DNA of 64,000 bases, from the NCBI RefSeq assembly GCF_963662735.1, contig NZ_OY759744.1:2398153-2462152 (forward strand), written 5' to 3'. Shown piece after piece: positions 34,482 through 44,224 of this stretch. The position numbers and the translations under genes are program-made. This DNA is from an uncultured Methanoregula sp. (GTDB lineage: Archaea; Halobacteriota; Methanomicrobia; Methanomicrobiales; Methanospirillaceae). The notes under the pieces were generated by a model. That model was given only the letters and a program-made list of their open reading frames with translations, was not told the DNA's origin and ran no database searches. Positions within the stretch are counted from its first letter, which is position 1; each line of letters starts with the position of its first letter.

Positions 34482-35606
34482 ATGAATACAAAGTACATTA
34501 CCTCTATTTCAGAGCTCGATAACATGGTCGGGCTCGCTCCCAAAGAGCGGGAGAAGATGGAAACGGTGACTGATCTGTTCCCGTTCCGTTCCAACGAGTA
34601 TTATCTCTCGCTCATCGACTGGAAAGATGGGCACGATCCGCTGCGCAGGATCATTGTTCCTGATATACGGGAACTTAAAACCGGAGGATCTGCCGATCCC
34701 TCCTGTGAAAAAAATTATACCAGACAACCCGGCCTGCAGCACAAATATGATCAGACCGGCCTTCTCCTTCTCACCGATATCTGCGGTGGCATCTGCCGCT
34801 TCTGTTTCCGGAAACGCCTTTTTATGTCCTGCGAACGCGAGACAGTAAAAGACGTTACCGCAAATATCGAATATATCCGGGAACACAGGGAGATCACCAA
34901 TGTCCTTTTGACCGGGGGCGATCCCCTTACGCTCGAAACACGTCATCTCGAATCCATCCTCCGGCGACTTCGGGAGATCGGGCATGTCAACATCATCCGG
35001 ATTGGCAGCAAGATGCTTGCATACGATCCGTACCGGATCCTCAATGATAAAAATCTCCTGTCAGTTCTCTCACGGTACAGCACACCAGAAAAGCGCATCT
35101 ATCTTATGGCACATTTCAATCACCCCCGCGAACTGACTGACGTATCGCGGCAGGCCGCAGAGGAACTCCGGAAAGCCGGGGTTATTGTTGTCAACCAGAC
35201 CCCCATCCTTAACGGGATCAATAATGAACCCGAAACCCTGACTACCCTCTTCCGCCAGTTGTCCTTTGCCGGTATCTCGCCCTATTATGTCTTCCAGTGC
35301 CGGCCAACAACCGGCAACCATCTCTTCCAGGTTCCGGTCGAGCAGTCCTACGAGATTCTCCAGAAATCCTGGCAAGCGTGCTCCGGGCTTGCAAAACGGG
35401 CACGCTTCATCATGTCGCATGCTACAGGAAAGATAGAGATGGTAGGAAGAACCGCCGAACACGTCTTCATGCGGTACCACCAGGCAGCAGACCCGGCCAA
35501 TATCGGGAAGTTCATGGTATTCAAAGCGAACCCGGTAGCCCGGTGGTATGATGATTACCATCATGGACTGACCGATTTCGAGCCCAAAAAGACGTGGCTG
35601 TTCTGA
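34482..35606 (+). CDS. KamA-family radical SAM aminomutase, divergent paralogue
   Basis: The 374-residue protein belongs to the lysine 2,3-aminomutase family. It has the cluster motif C101-x3-C105-x2-C108 ([13 protein letters not shown]), LLTGGDPL for SAM, and a PLP lysine in SHATGK (Lys317). In lysine 2,3-aminomutase two Asp residues bind the epsilon-amino group, in YQCD and [10 protein letters not shown]. Here the same places read FQCR (Arg274) and FIMSH (Ser312/His313), so lysine should not be the substrate. It is shorter at the N-terminus than the next gene and lacks its C-terminal Cys zinc site. It is first in an operon with ablA and ablB. Glutamate 2,3-aminomutase activity is one possibility. 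Confidence 0.85.
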   Translation: MNTKYITSISELDNMVGLAPKEREKMETVTDLFPFRSNEYYLSLIDWKDGHDPLRRIIVPDIRELKTGGSADPSCEKNYTRQPGLQHKYDQTGLLLLTDICGGICRFCFRKRLFMSCERETVKDVTANIEYIREHREITNVLLTGGDPLTLETRHLESILRRLREIGHVNIIRIGSKMLAYDPYRILNDKNLLSVLSRYSTPEKRIYLMAHFNHPRELTDVSRQAAEELRKAGVIVVNQTPILNGINNEPETLTTLFRQLSFAGISPYYVFQCRPTTGNHLFQVPVEQSYEILQKSWQACSGLAKRARFIMSHATGKIEMVGRTAEHVFMRYHQAADPANIGKFMVFKANPVARWYDDYHHGLTDFEPKKTWLF

Positions 35607-35613
35607 GGGGCCA

Positions 35614-37080
35614 ATGGATATGACAATCTCATCCGGCGCCCCGGACCGGGCACGAAAGAAAGATCTTTCCCTTGATCCTGCAAGGAGATTGCGGGATCTG
35701 AGGGGTCAGATAAAAAATACGGTCAGGGACATTGTTTCTGTCCTGAAAGGATATTCCCAAGGTGCGGAGATCTATGGTGATCCGGCCCTGCTCCAAAAGG
35801 CGCAAGAACCGGAAAATGTCCCGGATTACTGGCGGGACTGGCGCTGGCAGGTCCGGCATCGGGTTCGGGATATCGATACATTCCAGCAAATCATCGGGAT
35901 AAAATTCTCACCTGAAGAGCAGGAACAACTCAAAGAGACAATTGAGAAGTTCCCGCTTAGTATCACCCCCTATTACCTTTCGCTTATCGATGTGGACGAT
36001 TACAAAAACGATCCGATTTTCAAGCAGTCGTTCCCGTCACCATCCGAACTGATCGTGGAAAATTACGAACTTGCCGATCCTCTGGCTGAAGACAAAGACA
36101 GTCCCTGCGATTGTATCACTCACCGTTATCCCGACCGGGTCCTTTTCCTTGTCAGCAACACCTGCGCGATGTACTGCCGTCACTGCACCCGCAAGCGCAA
36201 GGTAGGCGACATGGATTCGATCCCGGACCGGACGAAGATCCTTGAAGGGATCGGGTATATCAGGAACCACCCGGAGATTCGCGATGTTCTCCTTTCCGGC
36301 GGCGACCCGTTTATGCTCAGCGATGATTACCTTGACTGGATCCTGACAGAAATCCGGGCCATCCCGCACGTGGAAATGATACGTATCGGAACGCGGGTTC
36401 CGGTCGTCCTGCCGTTCAGGATAACTGATGATCTCGTGGCAGTCTTAAAAAAGCATCATCCCCTCTGGGTCAATATGCAGTTCAACCATCCAAAGGAGAT
36501 GACCGAATCTGCCCGGGCTGCCGTGGCAAAGCTCGCCGATGCCGGCATCCCGCTCGGCAACCAGTCCGTTCTCCTTGCAGGCATCAACGACTGTCCCAGG
36601 ATCATGAAAGAGCTTGTCCACCAGCTCGTCCGAAACCGTGTTCGTCCGTACTATCTCTACCAGTGCGATCTCTCGGAAGGAATCAGCCATTTCCGGACAC
36701 CGGTATCCAAAGGTATCGAAATCATGGAGAACCTGATCGGCCATACAAGCGGGTTCGCTGTCCCACGGTACGTGGTCGATGCACCTGGAGGTGGGGGGAA
36801 AATTCCGGTCTTCCCCAACTACCTGCTGACCTGGTCGGTGCACAAGGTCGTGCTCCGTAATTACGAGGGAATGATCTGCACCTACCAGGAGCCGGCAAAC
36901 TACGAACGGATCTTCTGCAACGGTGACTGTGTAGCCTGCAAACTTCAGCTGAACATAAACCGGGCTGATGAATCAAAAGTCGTCGGTGTTGCCAAACTGC
37001 TTGCCGACTACGATGATACGACAACTCTCATCCCGGAAAATACCGACCGGATGGAGCGGAGGAACGATGAAACAGTGTGA
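35614..37080 (+). CDS. ablA: Lysine 2,3-aminomutase
   Basis: The 488-residue enzyme converts L-lysine to beta-lysine with a [4Fe-4S] cluster, SAM and PLP. It shows the cluster motif C184-x3-C188-x2-C191 ([12 protein letters not shown]), LLSGGDP, Asp352 in YQCDLSEG and Asp389 in [10 protein letters not shown] for lysine binding, PLP Lys396, and a C-terminal Cys triad (435, 439, 442) for zinc. It has about 60 extra N-terminal residues compared with the clostridial enzyme. GAGGGG precedes ATG 35614 closely; a second ATG at 35620 is better spaced. Its 3' end overlaps ablB by 14 bases. Confidence 0.95.
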   Translation: MDMTISSGAPDRARKKDLSLDPARRLRDLRGQIKNTVRDIVSVLKGYSQGAEIYGDPALLQKAQEPENVPDYWRDWRWQVRHRVRDIDTFQQIIGIKFSPEEQEQLKETIEKFPLSITPYYLSLIDVDDYKNDPIFKQSFPSPSELIVENYELADPLAEDKDSPCDCITHRYPDRVLFLVSNTCAMYCRHCTRKRKVGDMDSIPDRTKILEGIGYIRNHPEIRDVLLSGGDPFMLSDDYLDWILTEIRAIPHVEMIRIGTRVPVVLPFRITDDLVAVLKKHHPLWVNMQFNHPKEMTESARAAVAKLADAGIPLGNQSVLLAGINDCPRIMKELVHQLVRNRVRPYYLYQCDLSEGISHFRTPVSKGIEIMENLIGHTSGFAVPRYVVDAPGGGGKIPVFPNYLLTWSVHKVVLRNYEGMICTYQEPANYERIFCNGDCVACKLQLNINRADESKVVGVAKLLADYDDTTTLIPENTDRMERRNDETV

Positions 37081-37921
37081 TGTTGTCCTGCATCGGGGCG
37101 ATAGTATCATCCAGCACGGTCATTCGAACAACCGGGTTTATGTTATGAAACTGGCCCCGGGAGATATTCCGGATATACTCCGGCTTGCCGATGATCTCTC
37201 TGTCAGGGAAGGATATTCAAAAATTTTTGTCAAAGTGCCGGAATCATCAGTGGAAATTTTTGCAAGCGCCGGCTATATCACGGAAGCCACGGTCCCATTC
37301 TACTACCAGGGCAAAGAATCCACAGTGTTCATGGCAAAATATACCGATCCGAAACGGAAGGAGGTTAAAGACGCCACAATAATTGCGGATGTGCTGTCGG
37401 CAGCCTTCGGGTATGCAGGAGATCGATCGGCCCACGTGTTGCCAGACAGATTCTCACTTATGCATGCCCATGCAGGAGACGCAAAGGAAATCGCAGTGTT
37501 GTACCGTTCGGTTTTTAAAACGTACCCGTTTCCGATCTTTGATCCGGATTATATTCTCGAGTCGATGCAGGGGCAGGTCCGTTATTTTGTTATTAAAAAA
37601 TCCCACCAACTGGCGGCCGTGGCATCCTGCGAGATCGATAATGAAAACCTGAATATCGAAGTTACGGATTTCGCCACATCCCCCCAGTTCAGGGGGGCCG
37701 GTTTCGCCGGAATCCTCCTCCACGCAATAGAGATGGAAATGAAAAAAGAAGGAACCCTGCTCGCATATACCATAGCCCGGGCGATTTCCCGCCCCATCAA
37801 TGCCACATTTGCCGGGGCGGGGTACCAGTTCGGGGGGCTCCTCCCGAACAACACCAACATCTGCGGATCGACAGAGAGCATGAATGTCTGGTACAAAAAA
37901 CTGGGCGGAGGGATATTATGA
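37067..37921 (+). CDS. ablB: Beta-lysine N6-acetyltransferase
   Basis: The GNAT acetyltransferase of about 284 residues acetylates beta-lysine to N-epsilon-acetyl-beta-lysine, a compatible solute of methanogens. The N-terminal half ([20 protein letters not shown]) is typical of AblB. The C-terminal GNAT core contains the acetyl-CoA loop [20 protein letters not shown] and [14 protein letters not shown] with [10 protein letters not shown] near the end. GGAGGAACG lies just before ATG 37067, inside the ablA 3' end, so translation is coupled. Confidence 0.93.
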   Translation: MKQCDVVLHRGDSIIQHGHSNNRVYVMKLAPGDIPDILRLADDLSVREGYSKIFVKVPESSVEIFASAGYITEATVPFYYQGKESTVFMAKYTDPKRKEVKDATIIADVLSAAFGYAGDRSAHVLPDRFSLMHAHAGDAKEIAVLYRSVFKTYPFPIFDPDYILESMQGQVRYFVIKKSHQLAAVASCEIDNENLNIEVTDFATSPQFRGAGFAGILLHAIEMEMKKEGTLLAYTIARAISRPINATFAGAGYQFGGLLPNNTNICGSTESMNVWYKKLGGGIL

Positions 37922-37965
37922 GCAGGAGGACCGCAGAAAATCTTCAGTACAGAGGGGGATCCTAA

Positions 37966-39009
37966 GTGGATCACGGTTTTTTGTATGCAGCCATTACGGT
38001 TCTGACCGGACTGGCCATCGCCGGTATTGCGCATCTCGTTATCAGGTGGCTGAAGAAAAAGGCAGATGCAACAGAAACCCACCTGGATGAGATTATCCTT
38101 ATGGCCGTGGGAACGCCCCTTGTCGTTGCTATCATCGCCATTTCAGTCTATATTGCCCTGACTCGTTTTGATATTGTTCCTGAGTCCATGGGCTGGCTCA
38201 TCACCGATCAGATGATCACTGCCGTGTTCATTGTGTTCGGAGCATGGATCGCATCGATCCTCTCCATCAATCTCCTCCGGACCTATGGCGAATTCGTGGC
38301 AAATGAAACGGCAATGGATCTCGATGACCGGTTCATTCCGATCCTGAAGATTGCATCACGGTACCTGATCTGGTTTGTGGCATTTCTCCTCATCCTTGCT
38401 GAATTCAATATCGATATCACTCCTTTTCTCGCAGGAGCGGGTATCGTCGGGCTTGCCATCGCCCTTGCTGCGCAGGATATTCTTGGCAACTTCTTCAGCG
38501 GTGCGATAATTGCCATCGACAAACCGTTCAAGATCGGTGACCGGATACAAATTGACACATTTTTTGGCGACGTGATGAGCATCGGTCCACGGAGTACCCG
38601 GATCAAAACAATGAACAACCAGATCGTAACCATCCCAAACACTAAGATCACATCGACCATCATCACCAACCACGCAGCACCGGATGCCACAATGAAAGTC
38701 CGGATTCCGTTTTCAGTTGCTTATGGTTCCGACATGGAGCATGTACAGGAAATTCTTCTTGCCATTGCCCGCGAGGCTGCTGATAAGACCCCCTGGGTTA
38801 TAACCGAGCCCGCGCCTTCAGTGTATTTTCTCGAATTTGGAAGATCCAGTCTCAACGGACAGCTAATTCTCTGGACGAACAATTATGATTACGAGTGGAA
38901 TGTCCAGGACTACGTGAACAAGCGCATCGCCCGCAGGTTTGCTGAGGATAAAATCGAGATCCCCTTCCAACAGGTGGATATCAGGCTGCGGAATCCCGGG
39001 GGCAATTGA
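37966..39009 (+). CDS. mscS: MscS-family mechanosensitive channel
   Basis: The 347-residue protein has four or so N-terminal helices. The pore helix and beta domain read AGAGIVGLAIALAAQDILGN then FFSGAIIAIDKPFKIGDRIQ, and further NQIVTIPNTKI. MscS channels open under membrane tension and release solutes on hypo-osmotic shock. The start is GTG 37966 with GAGGGGG 8 bases upstream. It follows ablB by 44 bases on the same strand, giving one operon for making and releasing osmolytes. Confidence 0.93.
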   Translation: MDHGFLYAAITVLTGLAIAGIAHLVIRWLKKKADATETHLDEIILMAVGTPLVVAIIAISVYIALTRFDIVPESMGWLITDQMITAVFIVFGAWIASILSINLLRTYGEFVANETAMDLDDRFIPILKIASRYLIWFVAFLLILAEFNIDITPFLAGAGIVGLAIALAAQDILGNFFSGAIIAIDKPFKIGDRIQIDTFFGDVMSIGPRSTRIKTMNNQIVTIPNTKITSTIITNHAAPDATMKVRIPFSVAYGSDMEHVQEILLAIAREAADKTPWVITEPAPSVYFLEFGRSSLNGQLILWTNNYDYEWNVQDYVNKRIARRFAEDKIEIPFQQVDIRLRNPGGN

Positions 39010-39857
39010 TGCTCGCTGAAGCGCTAGGAGGGATATTGATTTTTTTTATGCTTTTTCTCTTTTTTCTCATTGTGGGACGTGTTTTTTTTCAAATAATTGT
39101 CGAAGAACAGGTTCGCTATCTTCGTTTGATTATTTTTTATGCCCCTATCTCCTCGGCCCGGAACATCTGTCCCTCTCCTGAACCGGTTGCACGATATGAT
39201 GCATGGGCACTGGGGACAAACCATGAGCCGGTCGGGTGCGTGCATATCCGGCATTCCGGCAGGATACGATTTGGTAAAAAAGGACGATGGATGAATATGA
39301 AAGGCGAGGCATTCTTTTCCCTTTCCACGCCAGGTTTTGTGTGGCACACAACAATTGCCTATGCACCTGGGATCTGGCTTGAATCCCTTGATTATTATGT
39401 CCACGATGATGCAGGAATAAACCTGAATCTTTACTCGTTCGTCCCGCTGAATAACTCGCTCGAGGAGGAGATCAAAATCACCTCACTTTTCCGTTATATG
39501 GCCTGCATGCCTATGTTCCCAGGGATCAACAGCACTTCTCACTTCATCACCTGGGAACCTGTTGATGATTCTACTGCCAAAAAAATAATCCGTGATAGGG
39601 ATCTTTCTGTCGAAGCCACAGCCCGATTCGATGGAAGCGGCGGAATTTCAAGCATCGACGCAGACCAGAAAATTCACCCGGAAACGGGGAGACCGGTACC
39701 CGGTCATTTTTCCTGCCGATACTCGGGATACACCGAACAGGGAGGGTTCAGGATACCGATGCAGGTATCATCGGACTTTATTCTTCCAGATGGAGAATAC
39801 GCCTGCATGGAATATACGATTACAGATATTGAATTTGATATGCAGGATATGCGGTGA
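39009..39857 (+). CDS. DUF6544-like protein with N-terminal membrane anchor
   Basis: The 282-residue protein begins with one hydrophobic helix (LGGILIFFMLFLFFLIVGRVFF). The soluble part has the pattern of DUF6544: VRYLRLI, HIRHSGRIRFGKKGRWMNMKGEAFF, STPGFVWHTTI, RYMACMPMFPGINS, ITWEPVDDSTAKKI and GFRIPMQVSSDFILPDGEYA. No function is known for the family. ATG overlaps the mscS stop (TGATG), so it belongs to the osmoadaptation operon. Confidence 0.75.
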   Translation: MLAEALGGILIFFMLFLFFLIVGRVFFQIIVEEQVRYLRLIIFYAPISSARNICPSPEPVARYDAWALGTNHEPVGCVHIRHSGRIRFGKKGRWMNMKGEAFFSLSTPGFVWHTTIAYAPGIWLESLDYYVHDDAGINLNLYSFVPLNNSLEEEIKITSLFRYMACMPMFPGINSTSHFITWEPVDDSTAKKIIRDRDLSVEATARFDGSGGISSIDADQKIHPETGRPVPGHFSCRYSGYTEQGGFRIPMQVSSDFILPDGEYACMEYTITDIEFDMQDMR

Positions 39858-39867
39858 GGGGGCCCAG

Positions 39868-40576
39868 ATGAAACCGGTACCCGATGTCCCCATTCCCTAT
39901 CGTATCATCGCAATGATTCAGGAACGAAACCGCCTTTTTACATTTCCTCTTGAACACCTTGCGGGTAAAGTCTGTGAAACACGGTTCCGGGGCGATTGTT
40001 GCAGAAGGTGCTGTACCCATACTGTCAACGGGCATATTTTTCTGCTGGATCACGATGCCGCTGAATTAAAAGATCAATCCTGATGCATGTGAACCTGCAC
40101 CGGAACCCGAATTCTGTGACCAGAACGGCATGCTGTATGTATCCGGGTATGCACTACGGATGAAAAATGACGGTTCCTGCTGGTTTCTTGAGAACAGGAA
40201 GTGCGGAATTTATGACCGGAGATTTTCCGGTTGCCGTATCTATTCCCACATGCTCCACCGCAGTGCAGATCGACCGGGACATATGGAATGGCGACAGTTC
40301 GCCCACAAAAACAGGTACGGCCGATACGACCAGCCTCTGTGCCATGAAAAATGTCTCGCAATCGCTCGGGAGATCATGGAATATGAAAACGCCTTTCTCA
40401 CCCAGCAGATATCATTCTTATAATCCATTCAGGAATTGTTTACTGTATGCAACCTTCGGCATGATCCGGAAGTTTACCAAAACCGCATGCACGAGTTCCG
40501 GCAGGGAGAGCCGGTTGAGATAAAAGTGTTTGATGCAGGGGAACTCAAAGAGTGCCGGATTGTAAGAACGGGTTAA
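39868..40576 (+). pseudogene. YkgJ-family metal-binding protein, broken by a frameshift and a stop
   Basis: GTGAGGGGG precedes ATG 39868. The first frame has the CETRFRGDCCRRCCTHTVNG cluster and ends at 40083. A shifted frame continues as INPDACEPAPEPEFCDQNG, then GSCWFLENRKCGIYDRRFSG and CRIYSHML, the classic YkgJ Cys pattern. It meets TAA at 40421-40423, after which the same frame stays sensible to 40576 (SIQELFTVCNLRHDPEVYQN, then GEPVEIKVFDAGEL). The intact ancestor would be about 235 residues and bind zinc or Fe-S. Two lesions make a pseudogene more likely than a read error. It is the last gene of the operon. Confidence 0.7.
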
Positions 40577-40691
40577 AAAATACAGAGGACGGGACAACGC
40601 TCTCCGTATCCGGGATCCGTCCAGCATTTTCATCAGTTACCTTATATCGCAGAGGGTTGCCGGAGCATCCCGGGAATTTCTCCTTTTTGGG

Positions 40692-42506
40692 TTACATCAC
40701 GATCCTTGTCACGACACCATGGATTTTCTCCGGAGGAAGTGAATAGAACTGGACAAACGGAGGGGAAATCTTTTTGATGATCCCATACAGTTTCCAGATA
40801 GGGATGTCACTTACAATATTTTCAACACCATAGAAGATGGTCTTCTCATCAATTTCCCGCTCCTGTAACAATCCGACAACGTTGACGATTTCCATGTATC
40901 CTGCCGTGACCGTAAAAAGATGGAGACCCTCTGCAAGGTTGGAATCGAAAGAAGTACTGATGCCAAACGGCTTCTCAGTGACTTTGATAGACACAAGAAT
41001 ATTATTCTCGTACAGGATCTCGTTCTGGAAAAAGATCTGGGAAATGTAGGGAGAGAGGTTCTTTACATCACCGATGAAGTACAACGCGGTTCCACGTATT
41101 TTCGGGCAGGTCGTATAGATCTTTTGGTACAAGTGGAGAAACTTCACAAGAGGGACCGGCTTGAGCATGGTGTGGAGTTTCTCCTGCCCCAGAATGAACG
41201 TGACAATGATGATGAGGGGAATAGCGGCGATAAAAAACGACCAGTAGGCCCCATGCGGGATCTTGAACAGCGTGGAAATGAAGAACAACCCATCAATGAT
41301 GATGAGTCCGCCGGAAATAATCATCTGGACCGGTTTTTTCTGTTGCAGGAAAATGATCGCCATCATGATTGCGGAGATCAACATCGAGCCCGAAACAGCA
41401 AGGCCGTATGCGGCTGACAGGTTTTCCGATGATCGGAATTCATACATTACAACAAGAACGGCGCCAAGCAGCAGCCAGTTCACAGCATCGATATAGATCT
41501 GTGACCGCAGCTCGGAGGAGGTGTACTCAATCTTCATCTTGGGAAGGATACGGGTGGTCATACCCTGGTACACAATCGAGAACATGCCGGAGATCATTGC
41601 CTGAGATGCAATGACGGTCGCGCCGATGCTCAGGAGAAGGAAGGGGATATAGATGACCGGACTGATGTGGCTGACCATCGAGAAAAGGACGTTGTGGGTA
41701 TTACCGGTCGTCAGGACATATGCCCCCTGGCCAAGATAACTGAGCACGAGAGCAGGGAAGACCACGATCCAGCCTTTGATAATCGGTTCCCTCCCCAGGT
41801 GTCCCATATCGGCATAGAGCGCCTCTCCCCCGGTGACACAGAGAATAACCGCTGACATCACGATCAATGAAGCCCAGCCATTTTCCAGGATAAATGCCAG
41901 AGCGTAGGTCGGGCTGAGGGCAAAAAGGACCTGCGGAGCAGCGAGGATGGAGATAATACCGAATGCTGCAAGTGCACCAAACCAGATCACCATGACGGGC
42001 CCAAATGCCCACGCCACTTTATCGGTTCCCCTCCGCTGGAAGAGGAACAACCCGATTGCGATGAGGGAGGCAATGAGAAGAACTCCGATCTGGCCGGTTT
42101 CTTCTAATCCCGGGATGAGCAGGATACCTTCAACTGCGGACAGGAGACTGATGGCGGGGGTGATTACACCGTCCCCGATAAAGAGGGCAATCCCGATAAT
42201 TGTGAGGACGGATACGGCCGATGTGACGACACCGGGCTTCAACAGTGAGTCGAGGAGCGTTTTGAGAACGATCGTTCCCCCTTCGCCTTTACTGGAGAGC
42301 GACATGGCAAGCCAGATGTACTGGACCGTGATGATGGTGAACAGCGTCCACGTAACCAGGGAAAGAAGTGCGAAGATGTTGAAGATTGTGGGGAGCAGGA
42401 AAAGCAGGATTGCACCGACCGTGTAGATAGGACTTGTCCCGATATCCCCGAAAACCAGACCAAGGGACTTGACAATTTTTATAACCGGAGTTCCGTTATC
42501 GCCCAT
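40692..42506 (-). CDS. kup: Kup-family potassium transporter
   Basis: The 604-residue protein belongs to the KUP/HAK/KT family of K+/H+ symporters. It has twelve helices, with GLVFGDIGTSPIYTVGAILL at the start, then FIGDGVITPAISLLSAVEG and GGEALYADMGHLGREPI, and a C-terminal cytosolic domain of about 170 residues. Kup is the low-energy route for K+ uptake at acid pH in bacteria. ATG 42506 or 42512 may be the start. It is transcribed toward the broken YkgJ gene and divergently from a CPA1 antiporter. Confidence 0.95.
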   Translation of the reverse strand: MGDNGTPVIKIVKSLGLVFGDIGTSPIYTVGAILLFLLPTIFNIFALLSLVTWTLFTIITVQYIWLAMSLSSKGEGGTIVLKTLLDSLLKPGVVTSAVSVLTIIGIALFIGDGVITPAISLLSAVEGILLIPGLEETGQIGVLLIASLIAIGLFLFQRRGTDKVAWAFGPVMVIWFGALAAFGIISILAAPQVLFALSPTYALAFILENGWASLIVMSAVILCVTGGEALYADMGHLGREPIIKGWIVVFPALVLSYLGQGAYVLTTGNTHNVLFSMVSHISPVIYIPFLLLSIGATVIASQAMISGMFSIVYQGMTTRILPKMKIEYTSSELRSQIYIDAVNWLLLGAVLVVMYEFRSSENLSAAYGLAVSGSMLISAIMMAIIFLQQKKPVQMIISGGLIIIDGLFFISTLFKIPHGAYWSFFIAAIPLIIIVTFILGQEKLHTMLKPVPLVKFLHLYQKIYTTCPKIRGTALYFIGDVKNLSPYISQIFFQNEILYENNILVSIKVTEKPFGISTSFDSNLAEGLHLFTVTAGYMEIVNVVGLLQEREIDEKTIFYGVENIVSDIPIWKLYGIIKKISPPFVQFYSLPPEKIHGVVTRIVM

Positions 42507-42515
42507 TACCATTAC

Positions 42516-42662
42516 TCAACCCTGATGTGAGAAACCTTTTGTGTATATTTCCACAGGCATCATCTTGATCCGGCTCTCAGTCAGACCGGTTTGAACCGTG
42601 AGGTATCTGAATATCTGCTGGCGCGTGCACAGGACGATCCAGACAATAAAAAATGCAACCAT
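42516..42662 (-). CDS. Possible small membrane protein upstream of kup
   Basis: A frame ending TGA at 42516, only 9 bases before the kup ATG, encodes MVAFFIVWIVLCTRQQIFRY and a polar tail (48 residues, one membrane helix). The frame is open further upstream to 42782 but with only a TTG start and poor residues. Without a Shine-Dalgarno or a known family, this is a tentative call based on position and hydrophobicity. Confidence 0.3.
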   Translation of the reverse strand: MVAFFIVWIVLCTRQQIFRYLTVQTGLTESRIKMMPVEIYTKGFSHQG

Positions 42663-42884
42663 CACGCCCACACGGGTCCGGGCCACCTGGATACCATCGA
42701 GTCCCTGCTTGCCGCCAATGGATTCCCCGGCCGAATCGCTCCCTGTTTTTTGACTGAACCACCCGTGAGTTTCACGATTCAAAACCGTAATACATAGCCG
42801 GGCTCATCTCTGAGGGGGTACCTCCTTTCTGGGATGAACAATCCTTCAAAACATATAATTTCCTTTCAGATCAACGTGTACCCA

Positions 42885-44135
42885 ATGGATGCAGCGGTAA
42901 CCATACTTTTCCTTGGTCTTCTCATATTCCTTGGCAATATCCTCTCGCGGTTTTTTACGCTCACCAAGATTCCCGATGTGCTCTTTCTTATCGCCATCGG
43001 CATTATTGTCGGCCCGTTTCTGGGACTTGTCGCCCCTTCGGCGTTCGGGGTAGTTGGCCCGCTTTTCACGATGGTCACGCTGGCAATCATTATGTTCGAA
43101 GGCGGACTGCACATCACGGTTGAAACCCTGAAAAAGTCCATCACCGGAACAACTGCTATTACGGTAGCAAATTTTGTAATAATTACCGGTATCTGTATTG
43201 TAATTATGACCCATTGGGCAGGATTCTCCCTCATCGAAGCCTGCATGCTGGGCGCGATTATCGGAGGCACATCCTCAGCCGTTGTCATTCCGTTCACCAA
43301 TTACCTCAATATCAGGAATGATACCAAGGCCATTCTCGCCCTTGAATCCGCGATCAGCGATGTTCTCTGTATCGTTGTCCTGCTCGCCCTCCTCGACGTC
43401 GTGAAAGTCCAGGAGTTCAATGTAGGTCATGTTGTCGGGAACCTGATCGCCTCGTTCCTGATTGCCGCAATCATCGGAGTTGTTGCGGGAATCTGGTGGT
43501 CGTCGGTATATCACAAACTGAAGAGCATCAAGAGCATCTTCATCACGCCGGCGTTTGTCTTCATTGTCTTTGGCGTAGTGAATCTCCTTGGGTTCTCAGG
43601 AGCAATCGCTGCCCTTGCCCTCGGAATCACGCTCGGAAACCTGTATTATTTCAAGGCAGAGAAGATCCTCCCGTTCCTGGGGAATGAGATTACGCAGGTC
43701 GAACTCACTCCGGTCGAGATGGAATTTTTCGCCCAGCTCGTTTCCCTCCTGAAAACATTCTTCTTCATCTATATCGGGATCTCCATCCACTTCAGTAACA
43801 TGAATATTATTTACATCGGGGCCGCGATTACCGTCATCATCTATCTCGCCCGGATTGTCATGGTCTGGTGCACGATTCCCCGGAATATTCCGGCACCGGA
43901 TGCAGCGATCGTATCGGTCATGGAGCCAAAAGGACTTGCAGCGGCAGTCCTTGCATCCCTGCCGCTTGAAGCGGGTATTGCGGCGGGGCAGACGATCCAG
44001 GATGTAACGTACATCATTATCTTCTTCAGCATTCTCGTTTGCTCGATCATGGTCTTCCTTCTGGAGAGGACCGCTTTTTCCCGGGTGTACCGGAAATTGT
44101 TCTGGTCGTTTGGGAAAGAAACCCCCACATCCTGA
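42885..44135 (+). CDS. CPA1-family Na+/H+ antiporter
   Basis: The antiporter of about 416 residues has twelve helices. Features are FFTLTKIPDVLFLIAIGIIV, the core MLGAIIGGTSSAVVIPF, ALESAISDVLCIVVLLAL with the conserved ESAxxD, and VMEPKGLAAAVLASLPLEAG. Exchange of Na+ or K+ for H+ is expected. An ATATAATT at 42853-42860 lies about 29 bases before ATG 42885, supporting a leaderless start there; an in-frame ATG at 42834 adds 17 residues. It sits beside kup, pairing potassium uptake with cation efflux. Confidence 0.9.
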   Translation: MDAAVTILFLGLLIFLGNILSRFFTLTKIPDVLFLIAIGIIVGPFLGLVAPSAFGVVGPLFTMVTLAIIMFEGGLHITVETLKKSITGTTAITVANFVIITGICIVIMTHWAGFSLIEACMLGAIIGGTSSAVVIPFTNYLNIRNDTKAILALESAISDVLCIVVLLALLDVVKVQEFNVGHVVGNLIASFLIAAIIGVVAGIWWSSVYHKLKSIKSIFITPAFVFIVFGVVNLLGFSGAIAALALGITLGNLYYFKAEKILPFLGNEITQVELTPVEMEFFAQLVSLLKTFFFIYIGISIHFSNMNIIYIGAAITVIIYLARIVMVWCTIPRNIPAPDAAIVSVMEPKGLAAAVLASLPLEAGIAAGQTIQDVTYIIIFFSILVCSIMVFLLERTAFSRVYRKLFWSFGKETPTS

Positions 44136-44224
44136 TTCACATTTTTTGTATTTTCGTTTACCTGAATCCAAGTGACATTCTCGTCTTGCTTTCGATATTT
44201 GCAAAAAAGAGATGGGAAGTCTTT

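Noticed and set aside
40080..40423. Possible pyrrolysine or selenocysteine recoding in the YkgJ gene
   Set aside because: The interrupting codon is TAA, not TAG or TGA, and a frameshift is also present; a decayed gene fits better.
42516..42782. Full 88-codon frame before kup
   Set aside because: It has only a TTG start and improbable N-terminal residues; only the shorter 48-residue form was kept as tentative.
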